A DNA stretch of 14,535 nucleotides, taken from Nitrospira_G sp035457545. GTDB lineage: Bacteria > Nitrospirota > Nitrospiria > Nitrospirales > Nitrospiraceae. Shown piece by piece: positions 1-6,857 of this stretch. Position 1 is the stretch's first letter, and each line of letters opens with the position of its first letter. The position numbers were made by a program, and so were the translations under genes. The notes below the pieces were generated by a model. It saw nothing but the letters and a program-made list of their open reading frames with translations. It searched no databases and was not told the DNA's origin. The stretch covers positions 1 through 14,535 of the forward strand of contig DATIBM010000347.1 in assembly GCA_035457545.1 (NCBI GenBank), read 5' to 3'.

Positions 1-2
1 CC

Positions 3-592
3 CCGATCCGCACCAACAGAGAGATCGGGGAGCTGTCGGGACAAGAGCGGGCGCGTCTCCTGCAGCAGTTGTTCGGGAGCTATCTGACCACCGTGGATGA
101 TCAGAAAAGTCTGGAGGGGCAGCCGTTTTACGAGGTCGGGACCACCAAGCTGGTTCAGCCGGCGCAGCCGGATTCCACGATCAAGCTCTATGACATTCGG
201 ATCCGCGAGGCTCTGCAGACGATCGTACGCGGTCCCTCTTTGAGAAGCAGACTCCGAAAGCGGTGAGGAGCCTGTTGAACGGCAAAATCTGGAACGTGTC
301 GTTCGTGAAGATCGACCAGCGGGATTGGGCCACGAGAACGCGCGTGCTCCCGGAGGAGCAATCGGTGTTGGTGGGGGAGCGAGAGCGGTCGGTTCAACCG
401 GCCAAGATCTTGGTGAATATCTAGCGGACTGCCGCGCCGGACGATCCGTTTTATGCAGATACAAAGGGATTGCCCATGGGCGCGCTTTCCGCGGACCAGC
501 TCGCCCGCGTCATTGCCTTGGAGATTGAGCGCAATATCGTAGAAAAATCCATGAAGGGCCATGTTGCCCAGGATGAGACCACGGCGCCCTAG
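3..592 (+). pseudogene. Decayed 3' part of an unrecognised protein-coding gene
   Basis: Reading from position 3, an open frame runs without a stop to a TGA at 264-266. From about 225-235 a frame one base off continues with clearly protein-like sequence (begins SLFEKQTPKAVRSLLNG at 233) to a TAG at 422-424. The same frame then continues past this TAG (RTAAPDDPFYADTKG...) to a final TAG at 590-592. The simplest reading is one gene, with its 5' end outside the window, that lost one base near 210-235 and gained an in-frame stop at 422. The last part looks helical and charged (ALSADQLARVIALEIERN). I do not recognise the family. Assembly or sequencing errors in a draft genome could mimic both lesions. 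The final stop coincides with the first bases of the palindromic element at 592-802, which may supply the stop or act as a transcript end. Confidence 0.55.
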
Positions 593-802
593 CCCACATT
601 ATTCATGACCGCTTCTACTGCAACCGCCGATACGCCGCTGCGACAAGCTTGGCTGCCGGGTTCCCGCAGCCAAGCGGGCAGGCTCGCCGCTCGGTCGGTC
701 GACATACTGTTTCAAGTATGCCTTCCTTCCTCGTGGCTCCGCGTGCCCGTCTCGCGTGGCGTCATGGCGGTTTCGTCACGAACCGCCATGAATAATGTGG
801 GC
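592..802. repeat. MITE/REP-like palindromic element, 211 bp, 16-bp perfect terminal inverted repeats
   Basis: The left arm GCCCACATTATTCATG (592-607) is an exact reverse complement of the right arm at 787-802. Inside lie further hairpins: GCTTGGCTGC/GCAGCCAAGC (647-656 with 666-675), CATACT/AGTATG (703-708 with 715-720, 6-nt loop) and CATGGCGGTT/AACCGCCATG (763-772 with 781-790). The last shares bases with the right terminal arm, so two folds compete. I see no transposase and no convincing coding frame. No clear target-site duplication is visible at the edges. Small size, perfect ends, dense internal palindromes and a position directly behind a broken gene fit a non-autonomous mobile element or a multi-hairpin REP-type repeat. 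I recall similar repeats in Nitrospira genomes but cannot confirm it here. Confidence 0.7.
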
Positions 803-987
803 AAGGGAGGAACCAAAGAATAAGTTCGCCTCGCGCGGCCAAGCCTGACACCTGAGCCTTGCAGGTCCTCACTGCGTCCACATCCGTTCCCTCTACCCTG
901 CATATGAGCTGTGCGAGATCCCTCTTGGGGGCTGGTAGGCTCTTGAAGTAGACTGGCCAGCCGGCGCCTCTGCCAATACCCTGCACC
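803..987. other. Intergenic stretch between the palindromic element and trmL
   Basis: I see no convincing gene, RNA or strong promoter here. Open frames on both strands lack a plausible start, ribosome binding site or recognisable protein motifs. It must hold the trmL promoter and leader unless trmL is read from further upstream, but no clear -35/-10 pair stands out. Confidence 0.4.
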
Positions 988-1452
988 ATGTTCGACATCA
1001 TTCTCTTCCAGCCGGAAATTCCCTCGAACACCGGCAACATCATCCGTCTCTGCGCCAATACCGGAGCCAAGCTGCATCTGGTCAAGCCGTTGGGCTTTAC
1101 GTTGGAGGATCGGCTCCTGCGGCGGGCGGGGCTGGACTACCACGAATTCGCCACGATCACCGTTCACGAGACCTGGGCCGATTGCGCGACATGTCTCAAG
1201 GATAGCCGTCTCTTCGCCGTCTCCACCAAGGGTGCCCAGCGGTACGACTTGAATCAGTATGTCGCCGGTGATGCATTTGTCTTTGGCCCGGAAACGAGAG
1301 GATTGCCGCCCGAGATCCTCGGCAGCGTACCTGCGCAACAACGAATCCGGGTTCCGATGGTGCCGGGAAGCCGGAGCCTCAATCTCTCCAACACCGTCGC
1401 CTTGGTGCTCTACGAAGCCTGGCGGCAGGTGGACTTTCTGGCGGGCAGATAA
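988..1452 (+). CDS. trmL: tRNA (cytidine/uridine-2'-O-)-methyltransferase TrmL, SPOUT family
   Basis: The 154-aa product matches the usual length of TrmL (YibK), a cytoplasmic homodimer that transfers methyl from S-adenosylmethionine to the 2'-O of the wobble nucleotide (position 34) of certain leucine tRNAs. Visible family signatures are the N-terminal ILFQPEIPSNTGNIIRLCANT segment (about residues 5-25), FGPETRGLP (about 98-106) and the C-terminal knot segment IRVPMVPGSRSLNLSNTVAL (about 119-138), which forms the SAM-binding trefoil knot. The ATG start gives the canonical N terminus MFDIILFQPEIP. No strong Shine-Dalgarno sequence precedes it. It converges with the response regulator gene on the other strand across 174 bp in which I see no strong terminator. 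It appears intact and unrelated in function to the oxyanion cluster. Confidence 0.92.
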   Translation: MFDIILFQPEIPSNTGNIIRLCANTGAKLHLVKPLGFTLEDRLLRRAGLDYHEFATITVHETWADCATCLKDSRLFAVSTKGAQRYDLNQYVAGDAFVFGPETRGLPPEILGSVPAQQRIRVPMVPGSRSLNLSNTVALVLYEAWRQVDFLAGR

Positions 1453-1626
1453 GAAGGAGAGCCTATCTCAAATCGATATTTGCTCATGGCATAGTGCGCG
1501 AACGCCATGCTTCCCGCTATCGGCAGGAGAACCTGACCCCGTCGTGCCGGCGAGTGCTCGTGAAGGCTCTAGGCCGAGGCAGGGGGTTAGGGTTCGGAAG
1601 TCGCAACGGCCTGCCCATCCTTAGCC

Positions 1627-2982
1627 TCAACCTTGACCTTCCGCTGAGTCCACGCCGTAGCGCTTGAGTTTGGCCAGCAAGGTCTTGTAGTCGATCTGAA
1701 GCGTCTTCGCAGCCTGGGTCTTGTTCCCGCCGCAGGAGTCGAGCACGCGTAGAATGTGCCGGCGCTCGATCTCGTCGAGCGGGAGAGTGGTGTCCTCCCC
1801 CTGTGTGCGAAGAGGTGATGGCGGCAACAGGGCGAGGACCTCTTCCCTGGTGATGGGGCCGGCGCCGGGACTTGTCAGGATGATGCGTTCGATCACATTG
1901 CGCAGCTCGCGGACGTTGCCGGGCCAGTGGTGGGCGGCGAGTTGCTCCAGGGCCTCCGGCGAGAGGCTTCGCTTGTGGGTGCCAGGGACCCGCAGGCTAT
2001 GGAGCAGATGTTCAGCCAGCTTCGGGAGATCCTCCCTGCGGTCGCGCAGGGGCGGCACCCGCAGGGTCACCGTGTTGATGCGATAGAACAGATCGTCGCG
2101 GAAGCGCCCTTGCAGCACGAATTCCTGCACGTCCTGGTTCGTGGCGCCGAGGACCCGGACGTCGGCATGGAGCGTGCGCGTGCTCCCCACGGGCCGGAAT
2201 TCGCCGCGATCCAGAAAGCGCAGCAACCCCACCTGCATGGGGCCCGGCATCTCGCCGATTTCGTCGAGGAACAGGGTGCCGCCGTCCGCCGCCGCAATGA
2301 GGCCGGACTTGGCGGAACCGGCGCCGGTGAAGGCGCCCTTCTCATGGCCGAAGAGTTCGCTCTCCAACAGTTCCCGGCTCACGGTCCCGCAATTCACGGC
2401 GAGGAACGGCCTCGTTGACCGGCGGCTCAGCGCATGGAGGAGCCGAGCCACCACTTCCTTGCCCGATCCGGTTTCTCCCTGGATCAGCACCGGCGCGTTG
2501 GACGGGGCTACCTGCGTGATGAGGGTCTTCAGCCGCTGCCAGGCGGGGCTGAGCCCTTCGACAATGGTGTCCCTCAGAAACCCGCCGTGTCGCGCCGCCA
2601 AATTTTCCTGCCGGAGGGCCCGCATCGTTCTGAGCTTGGCGAGGGCCGCCGTGACCGAGGCCGCGTCGAAGGGCGTTTCCTTCACCAGAAAATCCCAGGC
2701 GCCGTCCTTCATGGCCTCCACGGCGTCTTTCACGTCCGCGTGGCCGGTCAGCACCATCACGTCGATGTCCGGTTGCCGTTCCTTGATCCATCGCAACACG
2801 GCCCGCCCGTCCATGCCAGGCATGCGCAGATCGGTGATCACGCAATCGACGGAGGCGGTGGTGAGACAGTCGAGGCCGGCCTGCCCCCCCGCCGCCGTCA
2901 GGACATCACAGCCCTGTTCCCGGAGCGTCTGCTCCAGGACGAGCCGCACATATTCTTCGTCGTCAATGATCAAAATTCGCAT
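1627..2982 (-). CDS. NtrC-family sigma-54-dependent response regulator
   Basis: This 451-aa protein has three domains in the usual order. The receiver domain (about 1-120) has acidic residues D7/D8, likely phospho-acceptor D51 (VITDLRMPG), T79 and K101. The AAA+ sigma-54 activator domain (about 140-370) has Walker A GETGSGKE (169-176), an intact GAFTGA loop (216-221) that contacts sigma-54, Walker B GGTLFLDEIG (234-243) and the GRFRDDLFYRIN arginine-finger region (about 292-303). A Fis-type helix-turn-helix lies near the C terminus (GGNKTQAAKTLQIDYKTLL, about 418-437). It should therefore remodel RNA polymerase-sigma-54 at distant enhancer sites when phosphorylated. Its ATG overlaps the stop of the upstream histidine kinase by one base (TGATG), so the two are translationally coupled and are almost certainly cognate partners. 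The regulon cannot be read from the sequence; I found no good -24/-12 promoter in this window. Confidence 0.93.
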   Translation of the reverse strand: MRILIIDDEEYVRLVLEQTLREQGCDVLTAAGGQAGLDCLTTASVDCVITDLRMPGMDGRAVLRWIKERQPDIDVMVLTGHADVKDAVEAMKDGAWDFLVKETPFDAASVTAALAKLRTMRALRQENLAARHGGFLRDTIVEGLSPAWQRLKTLITQVAPSNAPVLIQGETGSGKEVVARLLHALSRRSTRPFLAVNCGTVSRELLESELFGHEKGAFTGAGSAKSGLIAAADGGTLFLDEIGEMPGPMQVGLLRFLDRGEFRPVGSTRTLHADVRVLGATNQDVQEFVLQGRFRDDLFYRINTVTLRVPPLRDRREDLPKLAEHLLHSLRVPGTHKRSLSPEALEQLAAHHWPGNVRELRNVIERIILTSPGAGPITREEVLALLPPSPLRTQGEDTTLPLDEIERRHILRVLDSCGGNKTQAAKTLQIDYKTLLAKLKRYGVDSAEGQG

Positions 2983-4538
2983 CAGGAGATGGCCTGTGGA
3001 AAGGCCAGGTAGAAGGCTGCGCCCTGTCCCGGCGTGGATTCCGCCCAGACGCGCCCGCCGTGCTTGTCCATGACCAGTTTGACGATGGCCAGACCGACGC
3101 CGGTGCCTTCAAAGGCCTGCGCGCCGTGCAATCGTTCGAAGAGGCCGAAAATACGATCGGCATAGGCCTGGTCAAATCCGATGCCCCGATCTCGGATGCA
3201 GAGGATCGTCTCAGTCGCGGAGAAGGTGCCGGTCACGACGATGTCGGCCGGCTCCCCGGCCCTGGCGAACTTCACGGCATTGTCGAGAAGGTTGGCGAGG
3301 GCTTGTCTGATGCTGACCGGTTCGCCATAGAGGTCGGCGAACGGGAGATCAATGGTGATCCTGGGCTTGGGACCTTGCGCGCCGGAGAGGCGCTCGGCTG
3401 CCAGCGTGCCCAGCATTTCGAGCAGGTTGAACCGCGACATCGGGAGCGAGGCCTGTTCCATCCGGGAGTATTTCAGGAGCGCGTCGATCATGTGCGTGAG
3501 GCGCAAGGCCGAGGTCCGGATCACGTCGATGCGGTGCCGCAACTGCTCATCGTGAGTCTGGGCGAACTGTTTTTCCAGGAGGGAGGAGAACCCTTCGATC
3601 TCGCGCAGCGGGCCCTTCAAGTCGTGCGCGACGGAGTAGGTGAAGGCCTCCAGCTCCTTGGTCTTGCGCTCCAGCGCCGAACTCCGTTCCCGAAGATTGG
3701 CCAGCATGGCCGCCAGGGCCTTCGATAGCCGGCCGACCTCGTCCTGACTGGACAGGGGTTGAAACTGCGCGGCCAGGTCGTGATGGGCCACGCGATCGGC
3801 GGTGGCGGCCAAACTCCGGAGCGGCTCGGCGATCTGGGAGTGCGCCACGGCGTAGGTGAGCAGAATCAGCCCCGCGAGGAGCAGGATGCCGGCGACCACG
3901 ATCACGGTGCCCTGTTGAGACAACAGATCGCCCTCGGCTTTCATCTCCGCGGTCACGGCCGTCTGAAGGAGGACCAACCGGATCAGATGTTCAGACAGAT
4001 CTTCGAGCGAGCGGGAGAGACCGTCGGAGGATGGTTCCGGCGAGGCACCGGCCTGCTCGGCCCATAACCCCTCCACATGGGAGAGCGTGGAGGCGATGGT
4101 CGAAACCAGGTGCGCTTCTTCTTCGACCAGGTCCAGCCGGCCGTGATCATCAAGCATGGTCAGGAGCCGCGGATGGTGGGAACGGATCAAGTGCGCGTCG
4201 CGATAAACCTCGAGTTGACGCCGCAACGTGTGCGAGATGGCCTCCCCCTGGCGGAACGATTCGCGGGCCTCCTCGGCGTTCGCGGCGTGCTCCCAGCGGT
4301 GAAAGGTCAGGCGCAATTCCCCGGCAAGCTGCTGCATCGCTGCCGTCGTCGCCAAGGCCGGCACCGTGATGCGGTGATGGCGGTCTACGTAACTGTTGAT
4401 TTTGGAGAGGTAGAACAGGATCGCCGCGAAGCTCAGGCCCAGCACGACCAGCAAGATGCCGAAGGATGTCAGCAGCTTCTTTCCGATGGTCAACCGGCGG
4501 AACAATCGGAGCGGCGAGCGCAGGAGAGCGAACGACAT
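2982..4538 (-). CDS. Membrane sensor histidine kinase (HAMP, HisKA, HATPase_c)
   Basis: From the ATG at 4538 the protein is 518 aa. TM1 is at about residues 22-44, followed by a largely helical periplasmic sensor region (about 45-208), TM2 (about 211-231), HAMP linker (about 232-285), dimerisation/phospho-acceptor helix with H305 (SVAHDLKGPL) and a catalytic ATP domain with N box LLDNAVKF (417-424), G1 RDRGIGFD (449-456), F-box region and G2 GTGVGLA (478-484). All catalytic motifs are intact. The SVAHDLKGPL form is typical of phytochrome/NtrY-like kinases with an elongated signalling helix. The frame is open up to 4604, so starts at 4604, 4577 or 4553 are possible. I chose 4538 because it starts just before the basic stretch and TM1, with a weak GGTAGG upstream. 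It forms a two-gene operon with the response regulator. The signal is unknown; the adjacent divergent oxyanion locus is suggestive only. Confidence 0.9.
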   Translation of the reverse strand: MSFALLRSPLRLFRRLTIGKKLLTSFGILLVVLGLSFAAILFYLSKINSYVDRHHRITVPALATTAAMQQLAGELRLTFHRWEHAANAEEARESFRQGEAISHTLRRQLEVYRDAHLIRSHHPRLLTMLDDHGRLDLVEEEAHLVSTIASTLSHVEGLWAEQAGASPEPSSDGLSRSLEDLSEHLIRLVLLQTAVTAEMKAEGDLLSQQGTVIVVAGILLLAGLILLTYAVAHSQIAEPLRSLAATADRVAHHDLAAQFQPLSSQDEVGRLSKALAAMLANLRERSSALERKTKELEAFTYSVAHDLKGPLREIEGFSSLLEKQFAQTHDEQLRHRIDVIRTSALRLTHMIDALLKYSRMEQASLPMSRFNLLEMLGTLAAERLSGAQGPKPRITIDLPFADLYGEPVSIRQALANLLDNAVKFARAGEPADIVVTGTFSATETILCIRDRGIGFDQAYADRIFGLFERLHGAQAFEGTGVGLAIVKLVMDKHGGRVWAESTPGQGAAFYLAFPQAIS

Positions 4539-4604
4539 GGCGTAGCCTACCATAGGGGAGACATGGAGGCCAGACATCGGGGTTCGGTGGTTGGCCGGCG
4601 CCAT

Positions 4605-4657
4605 TCAGAGATACAGTATAGTTGACAGAATGTCCTGTATTGATTTATACAGGCCGC
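4605..4657 (+). promoter_or_regulatory. Divergent control region: promoter overlapped by a perfect inverted-repeat operator
   Basis: On the plus strand TTGACA (4622-4627) is followed after 18 bp by TATACA (4646-4651), a good sigma-70-type promoter for the regulator gene. A perfect inverted repeat CCTGTAT-N6-ATACAGG (4634-4653) covers the spacer and -10, as expected for an operator used in repression. A further ATACAG copy lies at 4611-4616, within the small palindrome ATACAGTAT. Predicted transcription start is about 4657-4659, at the ATG (4658), so the mRNA is probably leaderless. On the minus strand TATACT (complement of 4615-4620) could be a -10 for the histidine kinase, with only a weak -35. 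Autoregulation is inference; the motif positions are seen directly. Confidence 0.65.
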
Positions 4658-5854
4658 ATGAGCGAGCAGCACCGCGCGGAGCCGGCCGAGAACATCGAGA
4701 ATCGCCTGCGCCAGGTGCGCATGGCGCGCGGCCTGTCGCAAACGGAATTGGCGGCCCGTTCCGGCATCACCAGACAGGCGGTCTGCGCGATCGAAGCCAA
4801 TCAATATTTGCCGACGACCGCGGTGGCGCTGCGGCTTGCCGGCGTCCTGCACTGTCGGATCGAGGACCTCTTCAATCTCATTGCCAGCGGGGAAGAGATC
4901 GACGGCGAACTCATCGGAGTGGACCGGGCTTCTGCCGCCGGCCTGTTGCGGCAGCGGGTGAAAGTGGCGCAGGTCGGGGAGCGGGTGATCGTGCGGCCGG
5001 TCACGCATCTCGGGGAAGTCTTGACCTATACGGTTCCCGCCGATGGGCTTATGACGGGCATTCCGCCAGGAAAAGCAAAAGCGTCGCCTCTCCGAGTCAA
5101 GGTACGGTTGTTGCGCGAGTGGGCCTCCATTCGCGAAGCGGTCGCTGTGGCCGGCTGCGACCCGGCCATTTTTCTGGCAGGCGATTATCTGCGACGCCGG
5201 CAGCACGGGGCCTCGGTGGTCGGTTGGACGGCGGGCAGCGCGGCGGCTGTCGAGGCGCTCAAGCGGGGGGAGGTCCATGTCGCCGGCGTGCATGTGGTGG
5301 ACCGCAAGACCGGAGAATCGAACCTGCCCTATCTGCGGCGGCATCTTGATCCGAAACACTATGCCGTGGTGACCTTCGCGGCATGGGAGCAGGGGTGGAT
5401 GGTCCGGCGGGGCAATCCACGCGGGATCAGGGAAGCCGGTGACCTGGCGCGAAAGGACGTCACGCTTGTGAATCGGGAAGAGGGAGCCGGCGCCAGGCTA
5501 CTGTTGGATCAGCGCTTGACGGACGCGGGGGTGAAGGGAGGGCAGGTGAGAGGCTACCGCCATGTGGTGCCGTCCCATTTCGCCGTGGCGCGTGCCGTGG
5601 CGGACGGGTTGGCGGATGTCGGCGTAGGGGTCGGCGCGGCGGCCGCAGCCTTTGGTCTGGACTTTCTTCCGCTGCAGACCGAGCGCTATGATCTTGTGGT
5701 CCCGGCCGGCCTCTTGAAATCTCACCCAGCGCTCCAGCAATTTTTGGACACCATCGTCAGCCGGGCCTTCAGGGCTGAAGTGGAAGCGCTGGGGGGGTAC
5801 GACACGAGGGAAACCGGGATGGTGCGGGATTTATTCGACAAACGCTCCGCCTAA
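4658..5854 (+). CDS. XRE-type HTH regulator fused to a periplasmic-binding-protein-like (molybdate-type) sensor domain
   Basis: The 398-aa product has an N-terminal XRE/HTH_3 DNA-binding domain (about residues 14-73; RQVRMARGLSQTELAARSGI with the recognition region TRQAVCAIEANQ). Its C-terminal part (about 165-385) resembles the PBP-like domain family related to periplasmic molybdate-binding proteins (COG1910/PF12727 type; assigned from memory of the family). There is no signal peptide, so it acts in the cytoplasm, where the binding domain probably senses an oxyanion or molybdenum cofactor-related ligand. A TTG start at 4622 would add 12 residues but lies in the -35 box; the ATG at 4658 gives the natural N terminus and fits a leaderless transcript. 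It heads a same-strand run of mod-type genes and is divergent from the two-component operon. It likely binds the inverted repeat in its own promoter. It could replace ModE, which is not seen in the window. Confidence 0.88.
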   Translation: MSEQHRAEPAENIENRLRQVRMARGLSQTELAARSGITRQAVCAIEANQYLPTTAVALRLAGVLHCRIEDLFNLIASGEEIDGELIGVDRASAAGLLRQRVKVAQVGERVIVRPVTHLGEVLTYTVPADGLMTGIPPGKAKASPLRVKVRLLREWASIREAVAVAGCDPAIFLAGDYLRRRQHGASVVGWTAGSAAAVEALKRGEVHVAGVHVVDRKTGESNLPYLRRHLDPKHYAVVTFAAWEQGWMVRRGNPRGIREAGDLARKDVTLVNREEGAGARLLLDQRLTDAGVKGGQVRGYRHVVPSHFAVARAVADGLADVGVGVGAAAAAFGLDFLPLQTERYDLVVPAGLLKSHPALQQFLDTIVSRAFRAEVEALGGYDTRETGMVRDLFDKRSA

Positions 5855-5889
5855 TTCGGATGAACACCCTCTTGTCACAGACAGGAAGC

Positions 5890-5909
5890 CGACAGGATCG
5901 TCGCTGTCG
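5890..5909. repeat. Inverted repeat CGACAG-N8-CTGTCG next to a ribosome binding site
   Basis: Arms 5890-5895 and 5904-5909 pair perfectly. The right arm ends on the first base of the GAGGAG ribosome binding site (5909-5914) of the binding-protein gene. It could form a small hairpin in the leader or be a protein site. It does not resemble the GTAT/ATAC sites elsewhere in the window, so a function is uncertain. Confidence 0.3.
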
Positions 5910-5922
5910 AGGAGCAACTATC

Positions 5923-6768
5923 ATGAGGGTACGTCTGTGGCTGGTTGTCTATGCGTTGGTGGCCGTTGCGGCCGTAGCGGCCGTAGCCGGGCCGTCCCAG
6001 GCCGGCCAGTCGCAAGAAACATTCGTCATTGCCGGCTCGCCGAGCCTGGCCGTTCCCCTGAAGGCTTTGGCAGAGGCCTATGAGGCCAAGCACCCGGATG
6101 TGAAAGTGCTGCTCTACTTGGACAACGGGTTGGATCTCAGGCGCACCATCGCCGGCATGGAAAACAGCATGGTCGGCCAATATTTCATCGGGAAGGGGCC
6201 GATTCACTTGGTCGCTCCCGGCGGGGACGAATTGATCACCAGATTGGAGCAAAAATACTACGTGCTGCCTGGCACCAAGCGAGCCTACGCCCAGGAGCAT
6301 CTGGTCTTGGTCGTGCCGGAATCATTGGTCGAAGCGCCGTCGTCGTTTGAAGAATTGGGGCAGAATGGCGCAAGGGTGGCGGTGGCGGACCCGCAACGGA
6401 CAAGGCTGGGAAAGCAAACGCAGGGTGTCTTGGATGCGCTTGGCGTCAGCGACAATCTGAAAAATCGGCTCGACGTGGCGAGTGACTCCCGTGGGGTCCT
6501 CGACCATATCCTCAGCGGCGAGGCCGACATGGGCATTGTGTTCGAACATGAGGCGGTGAAAGAGCGGGAGCGGGTTCGCATCGTGGCGAGGGCGGATCGT
6601 GGATACCAGCCGACTGTCCATTCCATGGCGATGGAGCGGTACTGTCCCAATCGAACGTTGTGCGAGGATTTCCTGGTGTTCATTCAAACGGCCGAGGCTC
6701 AAGACGTGGTCCGGCGAGCTGGGTATGGAGTGCCGGGCGAACAGCGTGCCGGCGGCGTTCCGCATTAG
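5923..6768 (+). CDS. Periplasmic substrate-binding protein, divergent ModA/SBP_bac_11 type
   Basis: The 281-aa protein starts at an ATG 8 nt after GAGGAG; an ATG at 5860 is in frame but would put 21 polar residues before the signal peptide. A signal peptide (about 1-27, hydrophobic core YALVAVAAVAAVA) with likely cleavage after SQA exports it. The mature part follows the ModA-like fold: FVIAGSPSLAVPLKAL (about 34-49), an EAYEAKHPDVKV segment, LVLVVPE (hinge, about 127-133), RVAVADPQRTRLG (151-163) and the C-lobe segment LSGEADMGIVFEHEA (197-211). It lacks the AAASL and GSSG oxyanion motifs of ordinary ModA and has about ten extra residues near 82-91 (SMVGQYFIGKG). The ligand may therefore differ from molybdate or be bound differently. 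It follows the regulator by 68 bp and may share its transcript. Confidence 0.8.
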   Translation: MRVRLWLVVYALVAVAAVAAVAGPSQAGQSQETFVIAGSPSLAVPLKALAEAYEAKHPDVKVLLYLDNGLDLRRTIAGMENSMVGQYFIGKGPIHLVAPGGDELITRLEQKYYVLPGTKRAYAQEHLVLVVPESLVEAPSSFEELGQNGARVAVADPQRTRLGKQTQGVLDALGVSDNLKNRLDVASDSRGVLDHILSGEADMGIVFEHEAVKERERVRIVARADRGYQPTVHSMAMERYCPNRTLCEDFLVFIQTAEAQDVVRRAGYGVPGEQRAGGVPH

Positions 6769-6795
6769 GCGAGTGGCGCTTTTTTTATGTGTGCG

Positions 6796-6830
6796 TTGTC
6801 AAGTATACATTGCTATACGTCATTCATAAT
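6796..6830 (+). promoter_or_regulatory. Possible operator: GTATA-N6-TATAC inverted repeat upstream of the lipoprotein gene
   Basis: The 89-bp gap before the lipoprotein gene is AT-richer than its surroundings. It holds a perfect GTATA-N6-TATAC repeat (6803-6818), with TTGTCA just upstream (6796-6801) and CATAAT downstream (6825-6830). The GTAT...ATAC half-sites resemble those in the regulator operator (spacing 8 here, 6 there), so the same regulator might bind. The spacing of the TTGTCA and CATAAT boxes (23 bp) is too long for a standard promoter, so the exact promoter is unclear. Confidence 0.35.
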
Positions 6831-6857
6831 GATTGTTCGCGGCCTGGAGGAGGATCG

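Noticed and set aside
605..823. Small protein encoded within the palindromic element
   Set aside because: The frame covers hairpin arms and has no ribosome binding site or protein-like character.
1453..1626. Bidirectional terminator or small RNA between trmL and the response regulator
   Set aside because: Only short stems with long loops (CATGGC/GCCATG, GGCCG/CGGCC) and no T-run; support is too weak.
2141..3073. Long plus-strand open frame of 310 codons across the response regulator
   Set aside because: Antisense to an intact NtrC-type gene; Ser/Arg-rich composition typical of a GC-rich shadow frame.
4547..5359. Long minus-strand open frame of 270 codons across the regulator gene
   Set aside because: It is antisense to a clear HTH/binding-domain gene, has low-complexity His/Arg-rich content and no family motifs.
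6760..6787. Possible rho-independent terminator after the first binding-protein gene, because of a run of seven T (6780-6786)
   Set aside because: The GC-rich bases before the T-run do not form a stable perfect stem.
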